NCBI RefSeq assembly: GCF_016706325.1
Contig: NZ_JADJJX010000001.1
Span: forward strand, 1,302,001-1,366,000
Source: Methanothrix sp.
GTDB taxonomy: Archaea > Halobacteriota > Methanosarcinia > Methanotrichales > Methanotrichaceae
Direction of reading: 5' to 3'
Length of the DNA stretch: 64,000 nt
Position 1 is the first letter of the stretch. Each line of letters starts with the position of its first letter. The position numbers and the translations under genes were made by a program. Positions 15,953-24,638 of this stretch are shown one piece after another. Under the pieces are notes generated by a model that had not been told where the DNA came from, made no database searches, and saw only the letters and a list, made by a program, of their open reading frames with translations.

Positions 15953-17353
15953 ATGGTACATGCTATGAGAGATGATATCGACAGGAAACGTACTCAGCGC
16001 AGGCCAGCCGCCTTCAAGGCCGGAATGCTGCTGGCTGGCATTTATCTCTCTCTTCTTCTTTTCTCTCCCCTCCTTTTCCCTTCCCTTTTCTCCCCCTCTC
16101 TGGGAATGGAGAGTACGCCCATACAGGATAGCCTCATTCTCAATGTCTATCTGGATCCTGCGGGAAAGGCCCTGCTGACAGGCTATGCTGATAACATCTC
16201 CGGCATTGAGTCTCTTGCCGGCTCGGAGTACCAGTATGAGAACGATACTGGCAGGCTTTATGCCCTCACCGACGGCCTGACAGCAAAGTCCGGCCAGCTT
16301 TGGACTTTGAACTTCGGTGCCACTGGCACCTTCGAGGACTGCAGGATCACCTTTTATCTGCCCGGGGATATCCGCCTGGGAGCTATCAACAGCTCTACTG
16401 GCCTGCAGTATCATCTCTCAGCCTTCAATGGTTCTCTGGTGGCGGATGTGCAGGGCTATGAGGTTCAGAACCCCCGGATATCCATTCAATATCAGCAACC
16501 TCTGGCCAATGGATCAGCCCCCATTCCCTCCTCCGCCCTTCCTCCCCGCCCTTCTCCGGGCGATTCCAGCATCGATCTTGATCTCATCCTCTTCTTGGCA
16601 GGAGCATTCATTCTGGCCATGGGATCCGCTCTGGGGATGATCCTCTGGAGGCACAGATTCCCTCTGCCCGACAGCTCCTCATCTCCGGAGAGGGATGTGC
16701 AGCCGAAGGCCGATGGGATCATCTCTTCCTCCCCGCTTATGAGCCATTTTGAGGCTGGTGATGAGGGGTCTGGTGATGAGAGGGATGGGGATGAGGCGGC
16801 TGGGGATGAGAGGGCCAGACTCCCTGTCAGTCCAGACTCATCCAATCCAGATCCATCCAATCCGGCTGCATCCGGAGAAGAGGGCACTGGTGCTCTCCTC
16901 TCCCCTCTCGCCCATGTACCGGCAGACGCAGATGACAGGCACCTTCCCACCACCGCCTCTCTCTCCTCCTCCGCCGATAGCCCCGCGGACGGCAGCAGCA
17001 GCAGCCATTCTGACTCTGGCCCGGATCAAGCCGCTGCTGGGAGCGCTGCTGGGAGCGCGAACCGGGCGGAGGCGGAGGATATGGGGTTGAAGAAGATAGA
17101 GCTGAGCCGGGAGATGGAGGCGGTCATTCAGACCCTCACCCCCAGAGAGAGGGCGGTTATAACCACCCTGGTCGAGAACGGAGGGAGAATGACGCAGGCA
17201 GAGATCAGATATGAGACCAGAACTCCTAAATCGTCTCTGACCGGTATTCTGATCTCTTTGGAGAGGAGACGCCTGGTAACCAAGAAGGAATGGGGGAGAA
17301 CAAACATGATAGAACTCTCTGAATGGTTTTTATCCCAAAGGGAACGTTCCTGA
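15953..17353 (+). CDS. Membrane-anchored winged-helix protein (possible transmembrane regulator)
   Basis: A protein of about 466 residues, probably type I. An N-terminal hydrophobic segment (signal or anchor) is followed by an outside beta-rich domain with N-glycosylation-type NxS/T sites. A second hydrophobic segment (LDLILFLAGAFILAMGSALG) leads to a long low-complexity Ser/Asp/Pro/Gly linker. The cytoplasmic end is a winged helix (about the last 75 residues: LTPRERAVITTLVENGG, TQAEIRYET, LISLERRRLVTKKEW). Similar layouts in archaea are thought to link an outside signal to DNA. The start is ATG 15953 or 15965. The ligand and target genes are unknown. Confidence 0.8.
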   Translation: MVHAMRDDIDRKRTQRRPAAFKAGMLLAGIYLSLLLFSPLLFPSLFSPSLGMESTPIQDSLILNVYLDPAGKALLTGYADNISGIESLAGSEYQYENDTGRLYALTDGLTAKSGQLWTLNFGATGTFEDCRITFYLPGDIRLGAINSSTGLQYHLSAFNGSLVADVQGYEVQNPRISIQYQQPLANGSAPIPSSALPPRPSPGDSSIDLDLILFLAGAFILAMGSALGMILWRHRFPLPDSSSSPERDVQPKADGIISSSPLMSHFEAGDEGSGDERDGDEAAGDERARLPVSPDSSNPDPSNPAASGEEGTGALLSPLAHVPADADDRHLPTTASLSSSADSPADGSSSSHSDSGPDQAAAGSAAGSANRAEAEDMGLKKIELSREMEAVIQTLTPRERAVITTLVENGGRMTQAEIRYETRTPKSSLTGILISLERRRLVTKKEWGRTNMIELSEWFLSQRERS

Positions 17354-17510
17354 TCCTTTAGCTCTTCAGCCCCGGAGCCTGGAGCATGCTCTTATCCCTC
17401 TCCCTTATGGTTCGTTCTGCTCTTATTTTTTCTATCGTTCAGGAGATGAGGTTTAATGGAAGGAGGAAGGCAGATCCTTCCAAAAAATGGGTTTAAGAGG
17501 TATTGTACAG

Positions 17511-18101
17511 ATGAGATCGATTGGACGGGACTGGAGGATGGCTCTGATTGCTCTTGCCGTCTCCTGTCTATTCATAGCTGGGGCATTATCCATGCCCTTG
17601 GATCGAGGAATGGGAATGCATGCAAGAGGGATGATGATCCATTCGCCCCTCAATGTCACCCCTGAGGAGCTGGGCAACATGACCTTGAAAGAGATAAAAG
17701 AGCGGGAGATCGATGCTCTTAACTGCTCCTTGGAAGAGGGAATGCCCTTCTGCGGAAAGGCCGGGCGCGGGGCGCAGATGGCCTTCGCGCCCCCCTCATC
17801 CTGCCGGCATTGCTGGTCTGGCACCTTGGGGCGTGGCTTTTCCCCTCTTTTGCTGATGGATGAGATCAGTCTGGAGGAGCTGGGGGAGATGAGCCTCAAT
17901 CAGATCCTGGATCTGTATGATCAGAAGGTGGACGAGCTTGACCGTATGACCATCAATGAGCTCCGGGAGCAGTGGAAGAAGAGCATGGAGGCGCAGAGCA
18001 ATATGACTCTAAATGAGCTGGTGGAGGAGGCTCGAGATAGGCAGGCCAAAGAGGGGATCTTCAACTGGGTCTCTTTGCAGTACCGTCGCCTGGTGGCCTG
18101 A
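17511..18101 (+). CDS. Secreted hypothetical protein with repeated helical units
   Basis: Not recognised. About 196 residues from the ATG at 17511; the frame extends to 17487 and a start at 17538 is also possible. It has an N-terminal signal-like segment (MALIALAVSCLFIAGALS) and then four similar units built on NMTLKEI, EMSLNQI, RMTINEL and NMTLNEL, each followed by a charged helix, suggesting a small helical repeat. A Cys-containing segment (CGK, CRHC) lies between the first and second units. It precedes another secreted unknown on the same strand. Confidence 0.65.
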   Translation: MRSIGRDWRMALIALAVSCLFIAGALSMPLDRGMGMHARGMMIHSPLNVTPEELGNMTLKEIKEREIDALNCSLEEGMPFCGKAGRGAQMAFAPPSSCRHCWSGTLGRGFSPLLLMDEISLEELGEMSLNQILDLYDQKVDELDRMTINELREQWKKSMEAQSNMTLNELVEEARDRQAKEGIFNWVSLQYRRLVA

Positions 18102-18231
18102 CGGGCCTTTGGCTTCCACCCCCAAGTGGCGCATGGCAGAGATCATCATCTGCCGCTCATGCTTTTTTTCCTGCCCACTGGAGATGTTTAAATCGGATTG
18201 AGTCTAATCAGCATTTGGCAGGCGAGTCTCG

Positions 18232-18921
18232 ATGAACAAGGTTGGCAGAAGGATTATCAATCCGGCACTGGCAGTGCTGCTGGCGGGCCTGATATCTTTT
18301 GGATTTGCAGGTGTGGGCCAGTCAGGTCTTGGCAATATGGATGGATCTGATGGGGGCAACGGCAGGATGGGTGCGGAGGGCGCTGGAGGCGGGATGCACC
18401 ATCCTAATCCAGGCCATCCCCTCGGTCTGCCGGTTGATCTGCTCTTCAGCGGGCATGGTCTTGCCCTCCGGGGGGACGAGTCCCATGCCCTGCGACTGAA
18501 GGTTGAGGTTCTCCTTTCCGTGCCTCCCGAGCGGATTCGCAATCTGGTGGCCTCCAACAGAAGCCTGGAGGAGATCAGAGAACAGATCAGGGAGAATGCA
18601 GGAGACGAGCTGCACCGGGGGAGCCTGGCCTTTGAGGGGAGCCATTATGCAGCCATAAATATCCTCATCCTCCCGGCAGCAGATAACTCCACCCTTCTGA
18701 AGGCCGACCTGGCCGACCCGGAATCCCTCCAGCTGGGGGACCGTTCAGCCATCCTGGGCAGGATCAATCTGAGCATATCCCCCTCCCCCGGGGGCACCAT
18801 CGGCCAGGGGGAGCTGGAGATCGACCGCCCACCGCATGAGGGCAGATATGCAGTTCTGCTGAGCATGGATCCTCCAGGAGGGGAGAGCAGGCGATCACGA
18901 TCACAGGCCGCCGGGCAGTAA
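18232..18921 (+). CDS. Secreted hypothetical protein
   Basis: Not recognised. The 229-residue protein has a clear signal peptide (basic MNKVGRR, then a hydrophobic core up to about residue 26), a Gly/Met/His-rich linker (about 30-62) and a compact domain. A short motif with RNLVASNRSLEEIREQI recalls the helical units of the previous gene. It may be an extracellular or wall protein; its His/Met-rich linker could bind metal, which is a guess. It converges with kae1, the stops lying about 20 bp apart. Confidence 0.65.
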   Translation: MNKVGRRIINPALAVLLAGLISFGFAGVGQSGLGNMDGSDGGNGRMGAEGAGGGMHHPNPGHPLGLPVDLLFSGHGLALRGDESHALRLKVEVLLSVPPERIRNLVASNRSLEEIREQIRENAGDELHRGSLAFEGSHYAAINILILPAADNSTLLKADLADPESLQLGDRSAILGRINLSISPSPGGTIGQGELEIDRPPHEGRYAVLLSMDPPGGESRRSRSQAAGQ

Positions 18922-18941
18922 CCGGAAGATGGAGGCGGTGA

Positions 18942-19916
18942 TCAGGCCCAGGTCACAGGAACCTCATCCGTCCTGTATCCGGGCCGAACGTGAGACTGCT
19001 CCAGAGGGGTAAAGATGCCGGCTTTGAGCATCAAGAGGCCTGTGTAGGCGATCATGCTGCCGTTGTCCCCCATGAAGGCGCGGGGTGGGAGGAAGAACTC
19101 TGCTCCTCTCTCATGGCACATGATTCTCATCATCTCCCCCAGACGGGCGTTCGCCCCCACCCCACCCACCAGCATGGCCTCCCTCTTCTCCGCATGGGCC
19201 ATGGCCCTCTCCGTCACCTCCACCAGCATGGCGAAGGCCGTCTCCTGCAGGCTGTAGCAGACATCCTCCAGGGGATGCTTTCCTGCGGCCTCGGTGGCAG
19301 CAGTGGACAGGCCAGAGAAGGAGAGGTCCATGCCCTTGACTGTATAGGGCAGGGGGATGTAGCTCTTCGCCCCCTTTGCCAGCTCCTCCACCTTCGGGCC
19401 ACCGGGATGGGCCAGGCCGACGGAGCGGGCAAATTTGTCTATGGCATTCCCCACGCTGATGTCCAGGGTCTCCCCGAAGATCCTGTATCTGCCCTGGCGC
19501 AGGGCCAGGATCTGGGTGTTGGCGCCGCTCACATATATCACTACGGGATCGCTGGCCCCCGACTGCCATTTGCCCACCTCGATATGAGCGACGCAGTGAT
19601 TGACGCCCACCAGGGGAATCCTGTAATGCAATGAGAGGGCTCGTGCAGCAGTGGCCACAGTGCGCAGGCAGGGCCCCAGGCCGGGCCCCTGGGAGAAGGC
19701 CACCCCCTCTATCTCCAGGCCTATCTCCCGCGCCCGGCCGAGGACATCTCCTACCACAGCCCTCATGTGCTGGGCATGATGCTGGGAGGCCTCTCGGGGA
19801 TGGATTCCTCCTCGCGCCGGGGTATAGGTGGCGCTCTTCTCATAGATCACCCCGGACTCATCCACCAGAGCGGCACTGAGGTTCCAGGCGGTCCCTTCCA
19901 GGCCGAATATGATCAT
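18942..19916 (-). CDS. kae1: KEOPS catalytic subunit Kae1
   Basis: Transfers threonylcarbamoyl to A37 of ANN-decoding tRNAs within KEOPS. The 324-residue ASKHA-fold protein has the metal-binding HHAQHM (two His near residues 46-50), SQGPGLGPCLRT, VNHCVAHIE, VSGANTQI, GLAHPGGPKVE and GDNGSMIAYTG near residue 285. The length shows it lacks a fused Bud32 domain; bud32 is a separate gene at 1.1 kb. It follows the broken purD on the same strand by 32 bp and may share its transcript. Confidence 0.96.
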   Translation of the reverse strand: MIIFGLEGTAWNLSAALVDESGVIYEKSATYTPARGGIHPREASQHHAQHMRAVVGDVLGRAREIGLEIEGVAFSQGPGLGPCLRTVATAARALSLHYRIPLVGVNHCVAHIEVGKWQSGASDPVVIYVSGANTQILALRQGRYRIFGETLDISVGNAIDKFARSVGLAHPGGPKVEELAKGAKSYIPLPYTVKGMDLSFSGLSTAATEAAGKHPLEDVCYSLQETAFAMLVEVTERAMAHAEKREAMLVGGVGANARLGEMMRIMCHERGAEFFLPPRAFMGDNGSMIAYTGLLMLKAGIFTPLEQSHVRPGYRTDEVPVTWA

Positions 19917-19948
19917 TCTCTATCCTGCCCCCCTTATCATTCAGACAT

Positions 19949-21150
19949 TCAGATGTATCCCAGGCCGATATCCTTCCTGTAGCGTATGCCATTGAACCGG
20001 ACCCGTTTGATGTTCTCATAGGCCCTGGCCCTGGCCTGAGCCAGGCTCCTGCCCCGGGCGACCAGGGTGAAGACCCGGCCACCAGTGGTGTACAGCCTCC
20101 TGTTGCCTGCAGAGTCTGTGCCCCAGGCGGTGCCGTTATGGTAGACTATGACCTCCGGGTCCACCCTCTCCAAGCCTCTGATGGGCATATTGGTATAATG
20201 CTCTCCAGGATAGCCGGGCCTCTCCGGGCCGGTGGAGGTGAGGGTTTTTACCACCCGCCCGGATATGGCGCATACCCCCAGGCAGAAGTCGTCCGACCAC
20301 TGCAGAGGAACCTCATCCAGCCTTCCCTCCACTACAGCCCTGGAGAGCTGGTAGAAGTCGGTCTCCAGGCGGGGAAGTATCACCTCAGCCTCCGGGTCCC
20401 CCAGCCTCACATTGATCTCCAGGACAGAAGGCTCCCGATCCTCTGAGATCATCAGCCCGAAGTAGATCACTCCTCTGTACTCCTGGCCGGAGATCTCCTT
20501 GAAGCCGCGGAGTGTGGGAAGAGCGATCTTTTTCATTATCCTCTCCGTCAACTCCTCATCCAGCCAGGGGTGAGGAGAGAACCCGCCCATGCCACCGGTA
20601 TTGGGATTGTTATCCTGATTGGGATTGCCTGCCAGACGGTTGAAGAGGCGGATGGCCACCTCCTCATCCGGGGAGAAGGCCTGCTTGTAGTCCAGGGCGG
20701 ACTGCATCGCCCGGACGGTCCGGCCGTCGCTCAGGGCGAAGAACATCAGCTCCCTGCCCTCCAGCCGGTCCTCGATTTCGATTCTGTCCCCCGCCTGGCC
20801 GAAGGGCCTGGGGCTTACCATGATGCGCTCGATGACTGAGTCTGCCTCCTCTTGGTTTGCGCAGAGGATGGAGCCCTTTCCCGCTGCCAGGCCGTCCGCC
20901 TTGATCACCAATCCCATCCCCGGATCCTCTGCGCAACGCTGCCGGGCATACTCCTTTGCCTCTTGAGGGTCGCTGAAGTTCCGGTAGGGGGGGATGGGGA
21001 CATTGAGCCTCTTGAGAAGATCCTTGGTCTGGCATTTGCTGCTCTCCAGGACGGTTGCCTCCCTTTTTGGTCCCAGTATCTATGGGCTATGGCATTTCCT
21101 CTGCCTCCTGCATCCACTACAAGAACTCTCTTGCCTGACATCAGATCCAT
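19949..21150 (-). pseudogene. purD: Phosphoribosylamine-glycine ligase, disrupted by internal deletion
   Basis: Second step of purine synthesis (GAR synthetase), ATP-grasp fold. The N terminus (RVLVVDAGGRGNAIAH) and everything from ILGPKREATVLE through KADGLAAGKGS, the ATP-grasp core and the C-terminal domain are recognisable, but in different frames. They meet at about 21073-21085: on the coding strand, CAT (His of AIAH) is followed almost at once by the ILGPK segment. Family alignments place 75-80 residues between these points, so roughly 230-240 bp are missing and the frame is lost. Either a true loss of function or an assembly collapse. The rest has no other stop. Confidence 0.88.
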
Positions 21151-21376
21151 TTGAGGATTTTAACCCTAGATAAGCATATTTGACCGGCTGATATTTATGG
21201 CAGCGCGGCGATTCTGATGGCTCTTCTTTCATCAGTTAGCTATATAAAATGACAGGCTAAGGCAAAGGCAGCAAGTCCCGCACCATCGTTGATGCCCAGG
21301 TACAGCTCTGGCCCCATCCCGCAAGTCTCTGCCTGTTGCAGAATATCTTGCAGGTCGCGCAGGAGATGATAACGGA
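21151..21376 (+). promoter_or_regulatory. glnA upstream region and leader
   Basis: A strong TATA box CTATATAAAA lies at 21239-21248, about 130 bp before the ATG, so the mRNA would carry a leader of roughly 100-110 bases, long for an archaeal gene. GGAGATG near 21363 is the likely ribosome binding site. No NrpR-type GGAA-N6-TTCC operator was seen. Confidence 0.5.
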
Positions 21377-22702
21377 ATGTATTCCCAAGAGAAGATGCTT
21401 AAAGTCATTCGAGAGAAGAACGTCGAGTTCCTCCGCTTGCAGTTCACTGACATATCAGGGATAGTGAAGAATGTGGCCATTCCCGCCACCCAGATGGGAA
21501 AGGCTTTGAAGAGTGGCATTTCCTTTGACGGATCATCCATTGAGGGCTTCGCCAGAATTCAGGAGTCGGATATGGTCCTCCGCCCCGATCTCTCCACATT
21601 CAGCCTCCTGCCCTGGAGCAATAAGGACGATGCCAATGAGGCTCGACTGATCTGTGATGTGCATCTTCCCAATGGATTGCCCTTCGAGGGTGCTCCCCGC
21701 CGGGTGCTCTGCCGGCAGTTGGAGAGGGCAGAGGAGATGGGCCTCAAGATGAAGGTCGGTCCGGAGCTGGAGTTCTTCCTCTTTGAAAAGGAGAATGGCG
21801 GATCTGCCACCATCCCACACGACTTCGGGGGCTACTTCGACCTGGGCCCGGTGGACCTGGCAGAGGATGTGCGCCGGGAGATCATCAGGGCTCTGATCAA
21901 GATGGGCTTCACCATTGAGGCCTCCCATCACGAGACTGCTCGGGGGCAGCATGAGATAGACTTCGTCTATGGCGATGCCATCAAGAATGCCGATAACGTG
22001 GTGACATTCAAGTACGTCACCAAGACCATCGCCATGCGCCACGGCCTGAGGGCGACGTTCATGCCCAAGCCTGTATTCGGTGCCGCCGGCAGCGGAATGC
22101 ATGTCAACATCTCCCTCTTCCGAGGGCTGGAGAATGCCTTCTATGACCCAGAGACCAGTCTGAATATCAGCGATCTGGCCAGGTTCTTTGTGGGCGGCCT
22201 GATAGAGCATGCAGGCGCTATCACCGCCATCGCCAATCCCCTGATCAACTCCTATAAGCGGTTGGTATCCGGGTTCGAGGCTCCTGTCTATATAACCTGG
22301 TCCGGCCCGAACCGCTCCTCTCTTATCCGCATTCCCTCCGGCCGGGGCCTCTCCACCCGGGTGGAGTTCCGCTCCCCTGATCCGAGCTGCAACCCCTATC
22401 TGACCTTTGCTGTCATCCTGGCCGCTGGCCTGGACGGAATCAAGAGGGGTATCGATCCGGGAGATCCAGTGGACCTGAATGTATACCATCTCACAGCAGC
22501 TGAGAGGAAATCTCTGGGGATCAGGACGCTGCCCACCGATCTGAAGGAGGCTCTCGCCTGTCTGGAGGAGGATAAGGTGATACGCGAGGCCCTGGGCGAG
22601 CACGTCTATCAGAATGTCATGCGATTGGGCATGCTGGAGTGGGAGCAGTACAATAAATTCGTTCACCCCTGGGAGATCGAGAGATACATCAACACCTATT
22701 AA
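21377..22702 (+). CDS. glnA: Glutamine synthetase, type I
   Basis: Makes glutamine from glutamate, ammonia and ATP, the main ammonia-assimilating step. The 441-residue length and lack of the bacterial insert point to the GSI-alpha form. Visible motifs: FDGSSIEGF near residue 50, metal-binding VGPELEFFLF, HHETARGQHEIDF, the ATP-loop KPVFGAAGSGMHVN and NRSSLIRIP. The region where GSI-beta has an adenylylated Tyr reads NVYHLTAAE rather than NLYxLPP, so covalent regulation is unlikely. It is monocistronic with a long leader. Confidence 0.97.
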   Translation: MYSQEKMLKVIREKNVEFLRLQFTDISGIVKNVAIPATQMGKALKSGISFDGSSIEGFARIQESDMVLRPDLSTFSLLPWSNKDDANEARLICDVHLPNGLPFEGAPRRVLCRQLERAEEMGLKMKVGPELEFFLFEKENGGSATIPHDFGGYFDLGPVDLAEDVRREIIRALIKMGFTIEASHHETARGQHEIDFVYGDAIKNADNVVTFKYVTKTIAMRHGLRATFMPKPVFGAAGSGMHVNISLFRGLENAFYDPETSLNISDLARFFVGGLIEHAGAITAIANPLINSYKRLVSGFEAPVYITWSGPNRSSLIRIPSGRGLSTRVEFRSPDPSCNPYLTFAVILAAGLDGIKRGIDPGDPVDLNVYHLTAAERKSLGIRTLPTDLKEALACLEEDKVIREALGEHVYQNVMRLGMLEWEQYNKFVHPWEIERYINTY

Positions 22703-22842
22703 AGGATCTGAATTGCATGGCGAATGATCCCCCAGATCAGGGCTCTCCTCTCCAGAAAAGGTTTATGCTGCCCGCATGCAGTGCCTCTCATGCCACTGCT
22801 TCATCCGAAATGTATATATCTAGCATTGACATTGGGGGGTCC

Positions 22843-22916
22843 GGGCCGGTAGCTTAGTCAGGCAGAGCGAAAGGCTCTTAACCTTTAGGTCGGGGGTTCA
22901 AATCCCTCTCGGCCCG
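22843..22916 (+). tRNA. tRNA-Lys (CTT)
   Basis: Acceptor GGGCCGG/TCGGCCC with one G-T pair, D-arm GCTT...GAGC, anticodon stem AAAGG/CCTTT with loop CTCTTAA (anticodon CTT), T-stem GGGGG/CCCTC with loop TTCAAAT, discriminator G. No intron. A TATA-like TGTATATATC lies about 30 bp upstream. The tRNA-Trp gene starts 11 bp later, so they are probably co-transcribed. Confidence 0.96.
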
Positions 22917-22927
22917 CTTGAAAGAAC

Positions 22928-23131
22928 GGGGCTGTGGCCTAGCCAGGTAGGGCGATGGGCTCCAGCGGTATATTTGATGATGAGCAACGGGTCTGCTGAG
23001 ACCTCTCGACGGGGAGGTCGTTGATGATCCGTTGGAGCACTGAAATGGGTTGTTACAGGAGGAGCAATCCCTGTAAGGACTTCAGTATCGGAGATACCCG
23101 TCGATCGTGAGTTCGAATCTCACCAGCCCCA
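22928..23131 (+). tRNA. tRNA-Trp (CCA) with 130-nt intron
   Basis: Acceptor GGGGCTG/CAGCCCC (22928-22934 with 23124-23130), discriminator A23131, D-stem GCCT/GGGC, anticodon stem ATGGG/CCCGT, T-stem GTGAG/CTCAC with loop TTCGAAT. The anticodon CCA is at 22962-22964. The exons are split after position 37 by a 130-nt intron (22966-23095). A T-rich run (CCTTTTTCTT) follows the gene and may terminate it. Confidence 0.96.
22966..23095 (+). ncRNA. tRNA-Trp intron carrying a box C/D methylation guide
   Basis: The splice sites follow the bulge-helix-bulge rule: central helix CTCC (22960-22963)/GGAG (23090-23093), bulges AGC and ATA, next helix GGTA/TATC. Inside are box C TGATGA (22975 or 22978), box D' CTGA (22996-22999), box C' TGATGA (23022-23027) and box D CTGA (23040-23043). 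The guide before D pairs with GCTCCA, and its fifth base upstream of D (G23035) faces C34. The guide before D' pairs with ACCCGT, and its fifth base (G22991) faces position 39, here C. The intron therefore guides 2'-O-methylation of its own pre-tRNA, as known in other euryarchaea. Confidence 0.92.
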
Positions 23132-23196
23132 CCTTTTTCTTGCCCTCTCCACAGCGTTTAAATATCTCTGCTATGAACTAACTGGAAGGTGCCGAT

Positions 23197-23505
23197 ATGT
23201 ACGGGTATATTCTCACCATTTGCTGGTCCATTAAAGAGGTCAACCGAAACCTCAGCGACAGGCCGGCCACATCTGATTATTCAATAAGGTATCTCAAAAA
23301 GGCATGCTCTGACCTGGCGGTTCTGATGCGGGAACTGGGACGGGCTCTTCCGGATGAGAAGATCGAGGTGGTCGACAGGAACGGCCTGATGAGGCCTTTC
23401 CTCATCAATGAAGTCTCGGATATGCTTTATGATACAAAGAAGATCCTGGAGTTCAATCTCATCGACAACATCAGCCATTGGGCCCAGGCTCATAAGGCCG
23501 CATGA
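23197..23505 (+). CDS. Hypothetical 102-residue protein
   Basis: Not recognised. A mostly helical, soluble-looking protein (YSIRYLKKACSDLAVLMRELG, FLINEVSDMLYDTKKIL) with an N terminus that is mildly hydrophobic (MYGYILTICWSIKEVN). It has ATG at 23197, a ribosome-binding-like GGAAGGT upstream and a TATA-like TTTAAATAT at about 23157. It is flanked by the tRNA pair and by a degenerate tandem repeat. Codon use looks genuine. No function can be given. Confidence 0.65.
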   Translation: MYGYILTICWSIKEVNRNLSDRPATSDYSIRYLKKACSDLAVLMRELGRALPDEKIEVVDRNGLMRPFLINEVSDMLYDTKKILEFNLIDNISHWAQAHKAA

Positions 23506-23531
23506 GAGTTGTATGCCTCAAAATCATAGGC

Positions 23532-23665
23532 CTCATCATCCTTAGTGTCCCATCATCCTTAGTGTCTCATCGTCCCTAGTGTCTCATTGTCTCCAAGACC
23601 TCATCATCTCAGCACTCATCGCCCTTAAGGACTCATCACGCCTCAGGACTCATAGGGCTCATCAT
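23532..23665 (+). repeat. Degenerate tandem repeat, about 17-bp unit
   Basis: About eight imperfect copies of a unit like TCATCATCCTTAGTGTC: the first three are clear, later ones drift (CTCATCGCCCTTAAGGA, CTCATCACGCCTCAGGA). It fills most of the gap between the 102-residue gene and endonuclease IV. No coding frame or hairpin stands out. Confidence 0.75.
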
Positions 23666-23783
23666 TTTTTCAGAGCAGATTGATCATCATCGGCGCTGCA
23701 GTCTGGTTTCAACTCTCAGTCCTCTCCCATGATCAATTTTTCCCTGGGCAAACTTGATCCGTCTTGCCACCCCTCCTGGATCT

Positions 23784-24638
23784 ATGCTTCAATTGGGTGT
23801 GCATGTCTCAGTTGCCGGCGGCCTGGAGAGGGCAGTGGACAGAGCGCATAGGAAGGGCTGCCAGGCCTTTCAGATATTCACCACCAATCCTCGCAGCTGG
23901 AGATCCAGGCCCATTTCCGCGGAGACAGCCCGTCTCTTCTCCATCCGGCTCAAGGGCTGCGGCCTGGAGACTGTCGTATCTCATATGCCCTACCTTCCCA
24001 ACCTCGCCTCCCCAAGGGAGGAGGTCTACTCCCGCTCGGTAGAGGCCCTGACCGATGAACTGCTGCGCTGCCAGCTTCTAGGCATACCATATCTGGTGGT
24101 TCACCTGGGAAGCAATCTGGGCGCTGGAAGGAGAAGTGGCAGGGAGAGGATCGCCGAGGCCCTGCAGAAGGCGATCATCGATTCAGGCAGCGAGGTGCTG
24201 ATCCTCCTGGAGAACAGCCCCGGGACGAGAAACAGCATGGGGAGCACCTTCGAAGATATCGCCTCCATCATCGAGTCCCTCCCCCGCCAGTCCAGGAGGC
24301 TGGGGGTGTGCCTGGACACCTGCCACCTCTTTGCTGCCGGATATGATATTCGCACCCCTCAGGCTCTGGAGAGGACCTTGGGGGAGTTTGAGGGCTGTAT
24401 AGATCCAGAGAGGCTCAAGCTGGTCCATCTGAATGATTGCCGGGGTGGCCTGGGCTCACATCTTGACCGGCATGAGCACATCGGCCTGGGACAGATCGGC
24501 CTGGAGGGTTTCCGCTCGATCGTCTGCCACCCCCTCCTGCGAGAGAGGGCAATGATACTGGAAACGCCAGAGGACTCCCGCCGCGATGATTCAGGAAACC
24601 TGGAGGTGATCAGGGCGCTTGCTTCAGATATCAAATAG
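23784..24638 (+). CDS. nfo: Endonuclease IV (AP endonuclease)
   Basis: Cleaves DNA 5' to abasic sites in base excision repair, using a three-zinc centre in a TIM barrel. Family landmarks: LGVHVSVAGGLERAV at the start, QIFTTNPRSW, VVSHMPYLPNLASP, VVHLGSNLGAG, ILLENSPGTRNSMGSTF, VCLDTCHLFAAGYDI, KLVHLNDCRGGLGSHLDRHEHIG, and a final Glu in LETPEDS. ATG 23784 (MLQLGVHVS) is preferred over an upstream frame start at 23754, because the family begins right at this strand. About 284 residues, full length. It overlaps the convergent receiver-domain gene by 15 bp. Confidence 0.95.
   Translation: MLQLGVHVSVAGGLERAVDRAHRKGCQAFQIFTTNPRSWRSRPISAETARLFSIRLKGCGLETVVSHMPYLPNLASPREEVYSRSVEALTDELLRCQLLGIPYLVVHLGSNLGAGRRSGRERIAEALQKAIIDSGSEVLILLENSPGTRNSMGSTFEDIASIIESLPRQSRRLGVCLDTCHLFAAGYDIRTPQALERTLGEFEGCIDPERLKLVHLNDCRGGLGSHLDRHEHIGLGQIGLEGFRSIVCHPLLRERAMILETPEDSRRDDSGNLEVIRALASDIK

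Noticed and set aside
21151..21376. NrpR operator or riboswitch in the glnA leader
   Set aside because: The leader is long, but no GGAA-N6-TTCC site or known riboswitch core could be recognised by eye.
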